From NCBI GenBank assembly GCA_964533645.1, contig CAZHMQ010000013.1, positions 1-33,421 of the forward strand: a stretch of DNA of 33,421 bases, given 5' to 3'. Below, in pieces: positions 23,585 through 31,438 of this stretch. Numbering within the stretch: position 1 is the stretch's first letter; every line of letters starts with the position of its first letter. A program made the position numbers and the translations under genes. The notes below the pieces were generated by a model that was given only the letters and a program-made list of their open reading frames with translations, had not been told where the DNA came from and did no database searches. Source of the stretch: JABDBK01 sp964533645. Lineage in GTDB: Bacteria; Pseudomonadota; Gammaproteobacteria; DSM-16500.

Positions 23585-24241
23585 ATGACATACGACGCCA
23601 TTTTTCTGGGTATGTTGATATATCTAACATTTACATGTTCTCGCACTTTATGTGAGTTTTGCATGAACAAACACACAGATCTTCTCTGCCAAAAATATTT
23701 AAACATACTTTATCATCAGGTTATATCTTTTTATAAGCCAACCAATATAGCAGAAACCAGCGGTGAAATATTGTATGAAAGCATTCATAAATTAATACCT
23801 ATGATGCGTCTAAAAGATAATGATGTATTTGTTGATTTAGGTTCAGCAAATGGCAAGATTGTGTCACAAATTTTTTTAACTACCCCAGTGAAAACTTCGG
23901 TAGGCATAGAAATTGTTCCCGAACTACACAGCGCCGCAATGAAGGTATCACAGCGAATTAAACATGATTTACCCTATTTTTATGAAAATAATAGAGACAT
24001 GACGTTTATTCAAGGTGATTTTTTGAATAAATCGCTTGATAGCATGACGGTTGCTCTTATTAATGCAACTTGTTTTCCGCCATCTTTATTAAATGAATTA
24101 GGTAAAGTCATTAATAATACGTCCACTATTCGTTTGGTGTTATCACTGCGGCCACTTGCCACTTTGCAGAGATTAGTCTGTAAGAAAGTCATTCCTATAG
24201 AGTGTTCATGGGATTCGACGTTGTGTTATTGTTACGAATAA
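23585..24241 (+). CDS. DOT1-like SAM-dependent methyltransferase with N-terminal membrane segment
   Basis: The protein is about 218 residues. A hydrophobic segment (about 5-20) is followed by a class I methyltransferase core resembling the DOT1 family: S-G-E at 59-61, V-F-V-D-L-G-S-A-N-G-K at 81-91 (SAM loop), G-I-E-I at 107-110, G-D-F at 144-146, and L-I-N-A-T-C-F at 158-164, where DOT1 has its catalytic N-N-F-A-F. In eukaryotes DOT1 methylates histone H3 lysine 79. Bacterial relatives are mostly uncharacterised. The start is uncertain: ATG 23585 or an upstream in-frame TTG at 23561, both without a good ribosome-binding site. The 3' end overlaps the antiporter gene by ten bases. An effector role is speculation. 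Confidence 0.6.
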   Translation: MTYDAIFLGMLIYLTFTCSRTLCEFCMNKHTDLLCQKYLNILYHQVISFYKPTNIAETSGEILYESIHKLIPMMRLKDNDVFVDLGSANGKIVSQIFLTTPVKTSVGIEIVPELHSAAMKVSQRIKHDLPYFYENNRDMTFIQGDFLNKSLDSMTVALINATCFPPSLLNELGKVINNTSTIRLVLSLRPLATLQRLVCKKVIPIECSWDSTLCYCYE

Positions 24242-25647
24242 CCTAGTCTATTAAAAGAATATTTTTTGTATCTATAGAAATAGAAAAATACAATAGGTGT
24301 GACCATGGCTATGAGACCGCTACAAAATACAACGCGATAATGAAAAAATCCGCCCACATCTATGCTGACAGGTGGAATAAATCCAACAAATAAGGTGATT
24401 CCGCAACCACACAAGCCTAGTAGCGAGGTGAGCCACATGCCTAATTTTCCACCTGGGATAGTGAACGCCTGGGGTTGTTTGACGAATTTATATTTCAGCG
24501 CAATAGCTGCCGCAAACATAATGACATACATCAGCATATAGAGCTGAGTGCTTAAAGCGGTTAATAACCAATATGAACCATTCACGCTAGGCATAAGTAA
24601 AAATGCAAGACAAATAATACTCACCAGAACTGCCTGGGTAAGTAGTAAATTGTGAGGAACGCCATGTTTATTTTTTTTACTAAACATGGGAGGTAGAAAG
24701 CCTAGTTCTGCTGCATGTAATAAACCTTTTGCTGGTGAAATCAACCAGCTTGTGATGCCGCCTAAGCTGCCTAATAATATCATTATAGTAATGATAGGCA
24801 TGATCCATGATATCTGATAGCTATCAAAAAAACTCATAAAAAATTGCATGACCCCATTCACAAGATTGATTTCATTTTTGGGCAATACGATGGCAATGGC
24901 AAGTGAGCCTAGCGTCATCGTCACTAAAATAAGAATGGTTGAAATGAATAAAGCTTTAGGAAAAACTTTTTGAGGATTCGCAACTTCATTGATGTGAACT
25001 GTTGCAAGCTCTATGCCTAAAAACCCTGCCATAATAGCAGTAAGTGAAATCCAGTTTTCAGTATGTTTTAACGTTGGAAAAATATCACTGGCCCCAAAGC
25101 TAATTTGTAGGGGTTTTCCAAGCACTACCCATAAAACCGCGAGTCCTATGATTAATAGCATAGGAATAATCATACCAATAACTGCACAAAAGCTAGAGAA
25201 TTTTGCAGAAAAATGTAGGCCTTTTAGATTAATCAAGGTCAGTAGCCAAAATGTAGACAAAATAACGCTGATGAGAAAAATTTTATTCTGAGCAAGCTCT
25301 GGATTGATAATGTAAGTGGCGGTTCCTGCGATAAAAGAAAGTATGGTGGGAAACCAAACCATGGTATTTATCCATTGTAGCCATAGGGCTAGAAATGCAA
25401 TTTTTTCACCAAAAGCCATATGTATCCAATGAAAAACGCCGCTTTTTCCAGTGGAGTGTGAGGAAAGTTCGGCAGAAACAAGTGCTGCTGGAATCAAAAA
25501 AATGACAGCAGAAAGGGCAAAAAAGAATATCAACGAGCTGCCAAACAAAGCCGTAGTTGGTAAGTTGCGTATGCTATCAATAGCGCCTGTGATAAGCATG
25601 ACTAATGCAAAGGTAGTAATACTTACAATGTTTGTTTTGTGCTGCAT
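24232..25647 (-). CDS. APC-family amino-acid permease, probable glutamate/GABA-type antiporter
   Basis: This 471-residue membrane protein has about 12 hydrophobic segments. The first segments read F-A-L-V-M-L-I-T-G-A-I-D-S-I-R-N-L-P and A-L-V-S-A-E-L-S, where the S-A-E-L/T-A-E-L substrate loop and the I-R-N-L-P motif resemble the GadC-like branch of the APC superfamily. It would exchange amino acids across the inner membrane, perhaps aiding acid resistance or uptake from a host vacuole, which is inference. ATG 25647 is chosen because AGGAGAGG lies just upstream. The frame extends 57 codons further, but with unlike sequence. L. pneumophila also carries a transporter gene (tphA, of another family) in its icmB-icmF neighbourhood. 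Confidence 0.85.
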   Translation of the reverse strand: MQHKTNIVSITTFALVMLITGAIDSIRNLPTTALFGSSLIFFFALSAVIFLIPAALVSAELSSHSTGKSGVFHWIHMAFGEKIAFLALWLQWINTMVWFPTILSFIAGTATYIINPELAQNKIFLISVILSTFWLLTLINLKGLHFSAKFSSFCAVIGMIIPMLLIIGLAVLWVVLGKPLQISFGASDIFPTLKHTENWISLTAIMAGFLGIELATVHINEVANPQKVFPKALFISTILILVTMTLGSLAIAIVLPKNEINLVNGVMQFFMSFFDSYQISWIMPIITIMILLGSLGGITSWLISPAKGLLHAAELGFLPPMFSKKNKHGVPHNLLLTQAVLVSIICLAFLLMPSVNGSYWLLTALSTQLYMLMYVIMFAAAIALKYKFVKQPQAFTIPGGKLGMWLTSLLGLCGCGITLFVGFIPPVSIDVGGFFHYRVVFCSGLIAMVTPIVFFYFYRYKKYSFNRLGYS

Positions 25648-25745
25648 AATCCTCTCCTCTATTGCGCCATCAAATGTATTATTATTTTTGATGAAAAAGT
25701 GTATCATGCGACATGTACAACAAAAAAGCAAGAAAATCAGGGGCA

Positions 25746-25809
25746 AGGTAAGTGTCTTGTACTCACCTCTGTCATGCCAGTGCGAGGAGTTCAGGTGCAC
25801 GAGATGACA
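25746..25809. repeat. Two adjacent imperfect palindromes upstream of the antiporter
   Basis: AGGTAAGT (25746-25753) pairs with ACTCACCT (25761-25768) with one G:T. Next to it, TGTCAT (25770-25775) pairs with ATGACA (25804-25809), and GTGC pairs inside. There is no T-run on the downstream side, so they are not obvious terminators. They lie between icmF and the antiporter and could be a second palindromic repeat family or a regulatory structure. Confidence 0.45.
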
Positions 25810-25814
25810 AAAAA

Positions 25815-28800
25815 TCACAGCTTTTCTGGCAACTGAAACTTCGCAAGATTCAACGGCAAAAATGGATTCATCGGCCCTTGAGTAAATAATATATAGTTTG
25901 CAGCATGTCCATTGACTTCAAAATTAAGCATCATTTCTTTACGAGAACGTACGGTATTTGTGGCTTTAGTGACTAACTTAAACCATCCCCAATCACCGTG
26001 GAAGGTATTGCTGATAAGCTGTTCATTAGGTGCAATAAAATTGAGAGTCGTTATGTGTTTATTATTATTGCCTGGCCAACTAATAAGTCGCGGCATATTT
26101 TTTTGGTAACGGAGTTCTTGCCCGTTAATATTCAATGTAAAGCCTTTCATGGATTTATCTAAGTTAACGGGTTGTAATGTGAAGGGTACATATAATTTAT
26201 TATCACCATTTGGAAAGAAAGCGCGTTGTATACCCGTAATATGTTGGTATTTCTCAAATATACTGTCAGAAAAAGCAATTTTCTCATTATCGACTATGCG
26301 CCACTCGCGTTTTTTATCAACTTCAGCGACAAAAGGTTTTAAATACACTTGATAAAAATTAGATAGCTGTCCAGTTTGGCCTAGAAAATTGGTGAACTGT
26401 TGCAAATCAACTTCAGTCGTTGCATTTTGGTTGAAGGGATAACGATTCTCAATAGAAGTGTGATAGGTGAGCATGATATTTTGTTGCCATACTTTTTCTA
26501 TGTAGGCGCTCGTATCGTTCAACATAAAATGCCACGTTTTAGTGGTGATCTGTTTAAGCCATGTTTTCATGGGTTCCGGACTTGTCTCTGCAATGACGCG
26601 AAGTTGAGTTAATGGATCTTTAGTAGCATCTTGCATGCGCTTAGCGGTTGTTTCAAATGTCGCTTTGCTTGTATCTAGCGATTGGGTCATGGTGTCTAGA
26701 TAGGTTTGTAACTGTCTAAGACCTACAAATATCCCATAAAGACCGCCCGGCTGATTTGCATTCGCATCAGTTAATAATAAACTTAAGTTTTGTAAACGTG
26801 GACTTCCCGTCTGGATGGGTTCAAAAGAAGTGTTTTGTTTGAACATATCTAATAATATTAATAAGGGCGAATTGCTGCTGATGAGCGAGCTAATTAATTT
26901 ATTGATTTCACTCAAGTTTTTAGGAGTATTTAATTGCGTATTGGCTAAGAGACGCTCCCAAATATCGATGTAATTGGCAACATACTGATTTTGTAATTGT
27001 TGTGCGAGTTCTTCTGCGGCCAATGTTGTCATCGGGTTGTTGTTTATACCTAAGATCCAATTTCCATGTAGTACTTCGTTGGCGATTCTATGGATTTCGA
27101 CATTTGTAATTTGTTGGTAGCCTTTTGCTGTATACATCCAGGGTATAGTACTGCTGATGATAGGATTATTAAAAGTTGAAGTTTGATTGAAACTCTTTCT
27201 TAAATCGATAGCAGTTTTTGTCAGGATTTCATCATTATTTAGCATCACAAAGCCAAGTGTAGTAATGGGTAAATTGAGTAATAATTTACGCGCTTGGTTG
27301 ATTAAGCCAGTGTTTAGCTTAATAGATAAAGGTGTTTTGTCTAAGGCATGATGAATATGATCTGTTAATGCAGCAATGGCTTCTTTATTCGTAGTGTTAG
27401 GCATCAATTGCAATAATGTTTTTGTGACATACTCGGCTTGATAATGCTCTTTATCGCCTAACATTAAATAAGCTTTTAAGATAGGATAAACTTTTTCTGG
27501 GGTATCATTTTCAGCCGCTCTTAAATAGGCTTCAAAGTATTTTTTAATTTCTGGAATGACAATATTTTGCAGGGCTGACTCATAAACAATTTCTGTTGTT
27601 TGTTGAGATTTTTTTGAATAAAAAGAAAGGGAAAAAGTATCAGATGCTCGTAGTTTTGCTTGTTGTAAAACATTTAATAAGGGCAACGTTTGAATTAAGT
27701 GCTCACCTTTTTGATTCGATTGCTGAATTCTCAATTGATATTCAGCAAGATAATTTTTAATGAGAGCGTTTTGTTGTACCCCTTGATAAAAATCATAACC
27801 GAGTACGGCGCCCGCAATAAGGATTGCGCCAATTGAACTGGAATAGACAAGATGTCGTTGCCAAGATGATTTATTTGTTTTTTTAATATCGGAGGTAACT
27901 GGGGTTGTCAGTAATTGTTGAAGAATAAGTTGTCTTATAAAATAAGCACGTGTGGGTAATGCGGGCATGGACATGATTTGTAATGCTTGATTATCAAATC
28001 CGGCATGAGCTCCAGGAGTAAATGGTATAAAAGTAGCTTGTTCGTTTTCTATTTCTTGTGTGCCGCTAGTAAGATATACGCCTTGTAATGGCAGCTCTGG
28101 CAGGCCAAGCGCTTTGATGAATTGAGTGATACCTTCTTTTAGGCGTTCAATGTGAAGCGGAAAATCTTTGATATAAGGTCTTGCTGCACTATTTCTTTCT
28201 TGGTGTAATCTTGATATCAGCTGCTTGTTTAATCGTTTAATCAAAGCATTAAATCGCTTCGTTAATATATCAGTTAGGGATTCATTTGTGCCTTGTGATG
28301 AAAGTGTGATACCCCACGATTGGGTGATTTCATCTATGCTATATTCACTGAAAAATTCAGAGAATCCCGGAATTAAATCGCATTTAGTAATCACTAAATG
28401 CATAGGCAATTGTTTGCCAAACCGTTCTAACAGTTCATTGATACGTCTTTTTAAATCTTGCACGATTTGCGTTTTTTCTTGACGGTGAAATTTGAGAATT
28501 TCAGGTAAATTCAATGCAATGACGATACCTTGCACGGGATTTTTTTGGTGGAATGTATGAATAAGTTGTAAAAGATGTCTCCATAAAAAAGGGTATATTG
28601 CATGAGATGGCGCTGCGTTTCTTGTTTTAGAAGATAAATAAGCGCCCGGAATATCAACGAGCACAAGATCACGTGTGACCCACCAATCGCACATATCGGA
28701 TTGCGTGATAGTTTTAGGATTTCCCGGTTTAAAGTTTTTTGACAAGATAAAATTAATATTAGCATTTGCTAATAAAGTCGATTTTCCTGCGCTTTTTGGG

Positions 28801-29171
28801 CCTATCATTAAAAACCAGGGTAGGCGTAATAAATTAACGTTTTTGCCATGTTTAGTAATCACTGTTTTCGTTAGAAATTCGATAGCACCTTCAAAACGTC
28901 CTTGTAATCGTTCTAATTTTTTTTTCACGTCGGGTGGTAGCGTTGCTATTTTTTGTGAGTGATGATGTGGATTAGTGTCAATAAAAATAAATTTTAAGAA
29001 CCAGGCCAACCAAATAAAAACAATAATACAAAATCGCTGATCGGATGACAGTAAGGGGGCCATATCATGCCAATGGATTTCGGGCCCTCTGAACCAGATA
29101 ACAAGAGAGAGTAATCCTAAAAAAATAAGTGTGATAGCATAAGTTTTTAAAAAATTATACAGTGGTTTCAT
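25815..29171 (-). CDS. icmF: Dot/Icm-associated IcmF (TssM-like) membrane GTPase-fold protein
   Basis: IcmF stabilises the Dot/Icm complex with DotU in Legionella and is homologous to TssM of type VI secretion. Two N-terminal membrane segments lie at about 12-28 and 47-63, a P-loop G-P-K-S-A-G-K-S-T is at 124-132, and a third membrane segment is near 435-455. A long helical and beta periplasmic region runs to residue 1118. ATG 29171 is used. An in-frame TTG six codons upstream is less likely. The start overlaps icmH by 17 bases, so the two are translated together. It is longer than L. pneumophila IcmF (973). The pairing with icmH and a core Dot/Icm operon argues against an isolated T6SS TssM. 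Confidence 0.93.
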   Translation of the reverse strand: MKPLYNFLKTYAITLIFLGLLSLVIWFRGPEIHWHDMAPLLSSDQRFCIIVFIWLAWFLKFIFIDTNPHHHSQKIATLPPDVKKKLERLQGRFEGAIEFLTKTVITKHGKNVNLLRLPWFLMIGPKSAGKSTLLANANINFILSKNFKPGNPKTITQSDMCDWWVTRDLVLVDIPGAYLSSKTRNAAPSHAIYPFLWRHLLQLIHTFHQKNPVQGIVIALNLPEILKFHRQEKTQIVQDLKRRINELLERFGKQLPMHLVITKCDLIPGFSEFFSEYSIDEITQSWGITLSSQGTNESLTDILTKRFNALIKRLNKQLISRLHQERNSAARPYIKDFPLHIERLKEGITQFIKALGLPELPLQGVYLTSGTQEIENEQATFIPFTPGAHAGFDNQALQIMSMPALPTRAYFIRQLILQQLLTTPVTSDIKKTNKSSWQRHLVYSSSIGAILIAGAVLGYDFYQGVQQNALIKNYLAEYQLRIQQSNQKGEHLIQTLPLLNVLQQAKLRASDTFSLSFYSKKSQQTTEIVYESALQNIVIPEIKKYFEAYLRAAENDTPEKVYPILKAYLMLGDKEHYQAEYVTKTLLQLMPNTTNKEAIAALTDHIHHALDKTPLSIKLNTGLINQARKLLLNLPITTLGFVMLNNDEILTKTAIDLRKSFNQTSTFNNPIISSTIPWMYTAKGYQQITNVEIHRIANEVLHGNWILGINNNPMTTLAAEELAQQLQNQYVANYIDIWERLLANTQLNTPKNLSEINKLISSLISSNSPLLILLDMFKQNTSFEPIQTGSPRLQNLSLLLTDANANQPGGLYGIFVGLRQLQTYLDTMTQSLDTSKATFETTAKRMQDATKDPLTQLRVIAETSPEPMKTWLKQITTKTWHFMLNDTSAYIEKVWQQNIMLTYHTSIENRYPFNQNATTEVDLQQFTNFLGQTGQLSNFYQVYLKPFVAEVDKKREWRIVDNEKIAFSDSIFEKYQHITGIQRAFFPNGDNKLYVPFTLQPVNLDKSMKGFTLNINGQELRYQKNMPRLISWPGNNNKHITTLNFIAPNEQLISNTFHGDWGWFKLVTKATNTVRSRKEMMLNFEVNGHAANYILFTQGPMNPFLPLNLAKFQLPEKL

Positions 29172-30030
29172 AAACGATAGCTTTTCCAATGCGCATTAAC
29201 TCTTGATAGGCTTGATTTGAGAATGTGTCTAACATATACCCGAAACCAATAAAAAGTAGCATAATGACGCTTGCTGTTGTTAAAAAAGTGAAAGTATAGG
29301 AAATGCTGGACGGTTTTGTTTTGGATATTTTGGCTGCTTTTACAGGAAAAGGTGAAAGTACTTTAGGAAAATCGCCGTGATAATTGCGTATATGTCTATA
29401 GAGTGAATGGGTAATTTTCTCTAATTGATAACTGCCATAAGCGCTCGTACGATAGTTTCCTTTATAGCCTAAACACAAGCAAATATACATGAACTCCATG
29501 ACATCAATATACAATCCAGGATCCTTAATAATACGTTCTAAAATCAGAAAAAATCGATCAGGTTGTAATGTTTCTTGGCTAAAAACAGTTAGCACGCTGT
29601 AATGATCCCATTGACCTTCGCCACCCCATGAGGTGTTTGTGATAATGTCATCAAGCGTTGCGCAAACGGCATAACGCGAGACTAGAATATACTCAGATGT
29701 ATAGCCGTGGTTTTTTGCAGCCTCTTGGAAAGTATTAATTTCGTTGATGAGATCTTTTTGTAGTTTATGCAGGCTTCGATGAGATTTTAAAAAAGTTAAT
29801 TTGCCAATACTGGAAAATAAGTAAGCAGCAGCATCCACAAGTGGATTCACTCCTGCTATTGGGTTATGTGTAATAAATTTACTGTGCAGTAATGTTTGAT
29901 TGTTGTGCGTGTCTATGGCGGTATTTTTTGTGAGCGTAAAAAGTGGGATTTGTGATTCGGTTTTATGACTGTATCCGAGATCATCTGCGTGTTGTTCCTC
30001 TGTATTATTTGCGTTTTTTATTGTGAGCAT
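29155..30030 (-). CDS. icmH: Dot/Icm-associated DotU (IcmH), TssL-like
   Basis: DotU is an inner-membrane partner of IcmF. The soluble cytoplasmic domain (about 60-230) shows the DotU pattern: N-P-L-V-D-A-A-A-Y-L-F-S, S-R-Y-A-V-C-A-T-L-D-D-I-I, W-G-G-E-G-Q-W and the stretch M-E-F-M-Y-I-C-L-C-L-G-Y-K-G-N-Y-R. A C-terminal membrane segment lies near residue 245-265, followed by a short tail. ATG 30030 (291 residues) is chosen. The frame stays open 52 codons upstream, but through the fis terminator hairpin, so that extension is not coding. AAGGGA stands upstream at a somewhat long distance. icmF follows with overlapping codons. Confidence 0.93.
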   Translation of the reverse strand: MLTIKNANNTEEQHADDLGYSHKTESQIPLFTLTKNTAIDTHNNQTLLHSKFITHNPIAGVNPLVDAAAYLFSSIGKLTFLKSHRSLHKLQKDLINEINTFQEAAKNHGYTSEYILVSRYAVCATLDDIITNTSWGGEGQWDHYSVLTVFSQETLQPDRFFLILERIIKDPGLYIDVMEFMYICLCLGYKGNYRTSAYGSYQLEKITHSLYRHIRNYHGDFPKVLSPFPVKAAKISKTKPSSISYTFTFLTTASVIMLLFIGFGYMLDTFSNQAYQELMRIGKAIVYETTV

Positions 30031-30058
30031 AGCGAGGTTTCCCTTGTTGCTTTGATTA

Positions 30059-30064
30059 ATTATA
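30059..30064 (-). promoter_or_regulatory. Candidate -10 box for icmH-icmF
   Basis: On the minus strand a perfect TATAAT (30064 to 30059) lies between the fis terminator and the icmH start. No good -35 is present at 17 bases. A promoter is needed here because the strong terminator upstream should stop transcription from fis. Confidence 0.45.
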
Positions 30065-30092
30065 CACAAAGGAGTGGTGGAGTTGTAGCGAC

Positions 30093-30122
30093 AAAAAAAA
30101 TCCCGCATAAAGCGGGATTTTT
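30093..30122 (-). terminator. Strong Rho-independent terminator after fis
   Basis: ATCCCGC and GCGGGAT (30100-30106 and 30112-30118) form a seven-pair stem with a five-base loop. On the minus strand a run of eight T follows at once. On the plus strand five T follow, so it may work both ways. It separates fis from icmH. Confidence 0.93.
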
Positions 30123-30139
30123 GTATTACAGTATTTCTA

Positions 30140-30451
30140 CTATTCCAACATACCATAAATCTTGAGTTTTTTGCGCAATGTGCCACGGCTTAAGCCTAAC
30201 AATATTGCTGCTCGTGATTGATTACCTTTGGTATATTCCATCACAGCTTCAAGCAAAGGAACTTCAACTTCAGCTAATACCATTTCATAAAGATTAGTAG
30301 GAGCTTGACCCTTTAATTGGGCGAAGTAGCTTTCAAGAGCTTGACGTACACTGTCATGCAATGGTTGGTTTTTATGTGCAACAATAAACGACGATTGTGA
30401 GGTTTGTGCCGTTTCTGTTGATGTATCTATCGAATTACTATTAATAGCCAT
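30140..30451 (-). CDS. fis: DNA-binding nucleoid protein Fis
   Basis: Fis bends DNA and controls rRNA, growth-phase and virulence genes. The C-terminal helix-turn-helix (about 77-97) reads N-Q-S-R-A-A-I-L-L-G-L-S-R-G-T-L-R-K-K-L-K, the family signature. The middle contains the P-L-L-E-A-V-M dimerisation helix. The length of 103 is near the E. coli 98. It follows prmA as in many gammaproteobacteria, but dusB, which often lies between prmA and fis, is absent. Fis-type proteins repress effector genes in Legionella. A role at the nearby icmH-icmF promoter is inference. Confidence 0.96.
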   Translation of the reverse strand: MAINSNSIDTSTETAQTSQSSFIVAHKNQPLHDSVRQALESYFAQLKGQAPTNLYEMVLAEVEVPLLEAVMEYTKGNQSRAAILLGLSRGTLRKKLKIYGMLE

Positions 30452-30513
30452 AGTTGTCTCTCAGTAAATAATGTACAAGTAAGCAAAAGGGGTTAATGTT
30501 TGTTCAAGTGAAG

Positions 30514-30543
30514 ATTATACACCATTGGTCGTAGTTCGATCAA
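30514..30543 (-). promoter_or_regulatory. Candidate fis promoter
   Basis: On the minus strand TTGATC (30543-30538) is followed after 18 bases by TATAAT (30519-30514). The -35 overlaps the end of prmA. The transcript would have a leader of about 55 bases, allowing fis to be expressed apart from accB-accC-prmA. Confidence 0.55.
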
Positions 30544-31415
30544 ATGTTGTTTGCGCGAATTCCTACCAAACTTACCCATTCCCCTTTGGAAATAGGATGT
30601 TTCATAATGTACCAGTTTTTATAAGCATTGTTAATGCTCTCCACCTGATCATATAATATACCAGAAAGTAATATTTTACTACCTAAACTTGTTAATGAAG
30701 CTAATTTTGGAGCAAGTTCTATAAGTGGTGCAGCGAGAATATTGGCTATGACTAAGTCGGCCTTGATGTGATGAGTGGGTAAATTTTCCGGTAAATATGT
30801 AGTAAAAACAGCAGGATGGTAGCCATTTTGTTGACTATTATGGGCTGCGGATTCAAGTGCTTGTGGATCGTTATCCACAGCAAAAACCTTTTTAGCACCC
30901 AATTTGAGTGCTGCTATGCCTAATATTCCAGATCCGCAACCATAATCAATCACTAATTGTTCTGTCTGTATATTTTCTTCTAACCATTCCAAGCAAAGCG
31001 ATGTTGTAGGATGGGAGCCTGTACCAAATGCAAGGCCTGGATCGAGGGTGAGATTGACAGCATTAAGGTCTGGTGGAACTTGCCAGCTGGGGCATACCCA
31101 TAGTTTTTTCCCAAATTTCATAGGCTTAAAGCTATCGAGAGAGCGCCGAACCCAGTCTTCATCGGGAATATCTACGATAGTAACGTCATGATTGCCTAAT
31201 TGTTCAAGTAAAGGTGATATATCTAGTACGCTATCAAATAAGCCTATAACAATGGTTTTGGCCCAAATTCTAGGGGTAGAAGCAGAAGGTTCAAAGATAG
31301 GGTCATCTCCACCATCGCGAAAAGTCACGGCATTTGCCCCAAAATCGGATAATTGGTCGCTGATGGCATCGGCTTTATCGGCGATGGTGGTAATGTGTAA
31401 TTCTTTCCAGGGCAT
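30540..31415 (-). CDS. prmA: Ribosomal protein L11 methyltransferase
   Basis: PrmA uses SAM to methylate ribosomal protein L11 on several amino groups. An N-terminal recognition domain, starting M-P-W-K-E-L, is followed by the catalytic domain with D-P-G-L-A-F-G-T-G-S-H-P-T-T at 125-138, SAM loop D-Y-G-C-G-S-G at 157-163 and N-I-L-A-A-P-L near 225. The length is 291 residues (E. coli 293). ATG 31415 gives the canonical N-terminus. A longer frame to 31454 would overlap accC and is rejected. It starts 23 bases after accC. Confidence 0.95.
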   Translation of the reverse strand: MPWKELHITTIADKADAISDQLSDFGANAVTFRDGGDDPIFEPSASTPRIWAKTIVIGLFDSVLDISPLLEQLGNHDVTIVDIPDEDWVRRSLDSFKPMKFGKKLWVCPSWQVPPDLNAVNLTLDPGLAFGTGSHPTTSLCLEWLEENIQTEQLVIDYGCGSGILGIAALKLGAKKVFAVDNDPQALESAAHNSQQNGYHPAVFTTYLPENLPTHHIKADLVIANILAAPLIELAPKLASLTSLGSKILLSGILYDQVESINNAYKNWYIMKHPISKGEWVSLVGIRANNI

Positions 31416-31438
31416 TTCTCGTTCTCGGTATATAGGAT

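Noticed and set aside
23581..23655. 24-codon open frame overlapping the methyltransferase start in another frame
   Set aside because: GAAGGA is somewhat nearer to it than to the methyltransferase ATG, but the peptide has no recognisable character and is likely chance. It does leave the methyltransferase start uncertain.
25451..25807. 118-codon open frame on the plus strand across the antiporter start region
   Set aside because: It is mostly antisense to the antiporter's first membrane segments, runs across the palindromes, and has no ribosome-binding site or motif.
25648..25818. 57-codon N-terminal extension of the antiporter
   Set aside because: A strong AGGAGAGG sits just before ATG 25647, and the extension overlaps the palindromes and the end of icmF.
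25815..30030. icmF-icmH as remnants of a type VI secretion system (tssM-tssL)
   Set aside because: No other tss gene is present, and the pair sits by a complete Dot/Icm operon, matching the Legionella icmH-icmF pair.
30031..30186. N-terminal extension of icmH
   Set aside because: The extra 52 codons run through the fis terminator hairpin and overlap the 3' end of fis. They read as low-complexity non-coding sequence.
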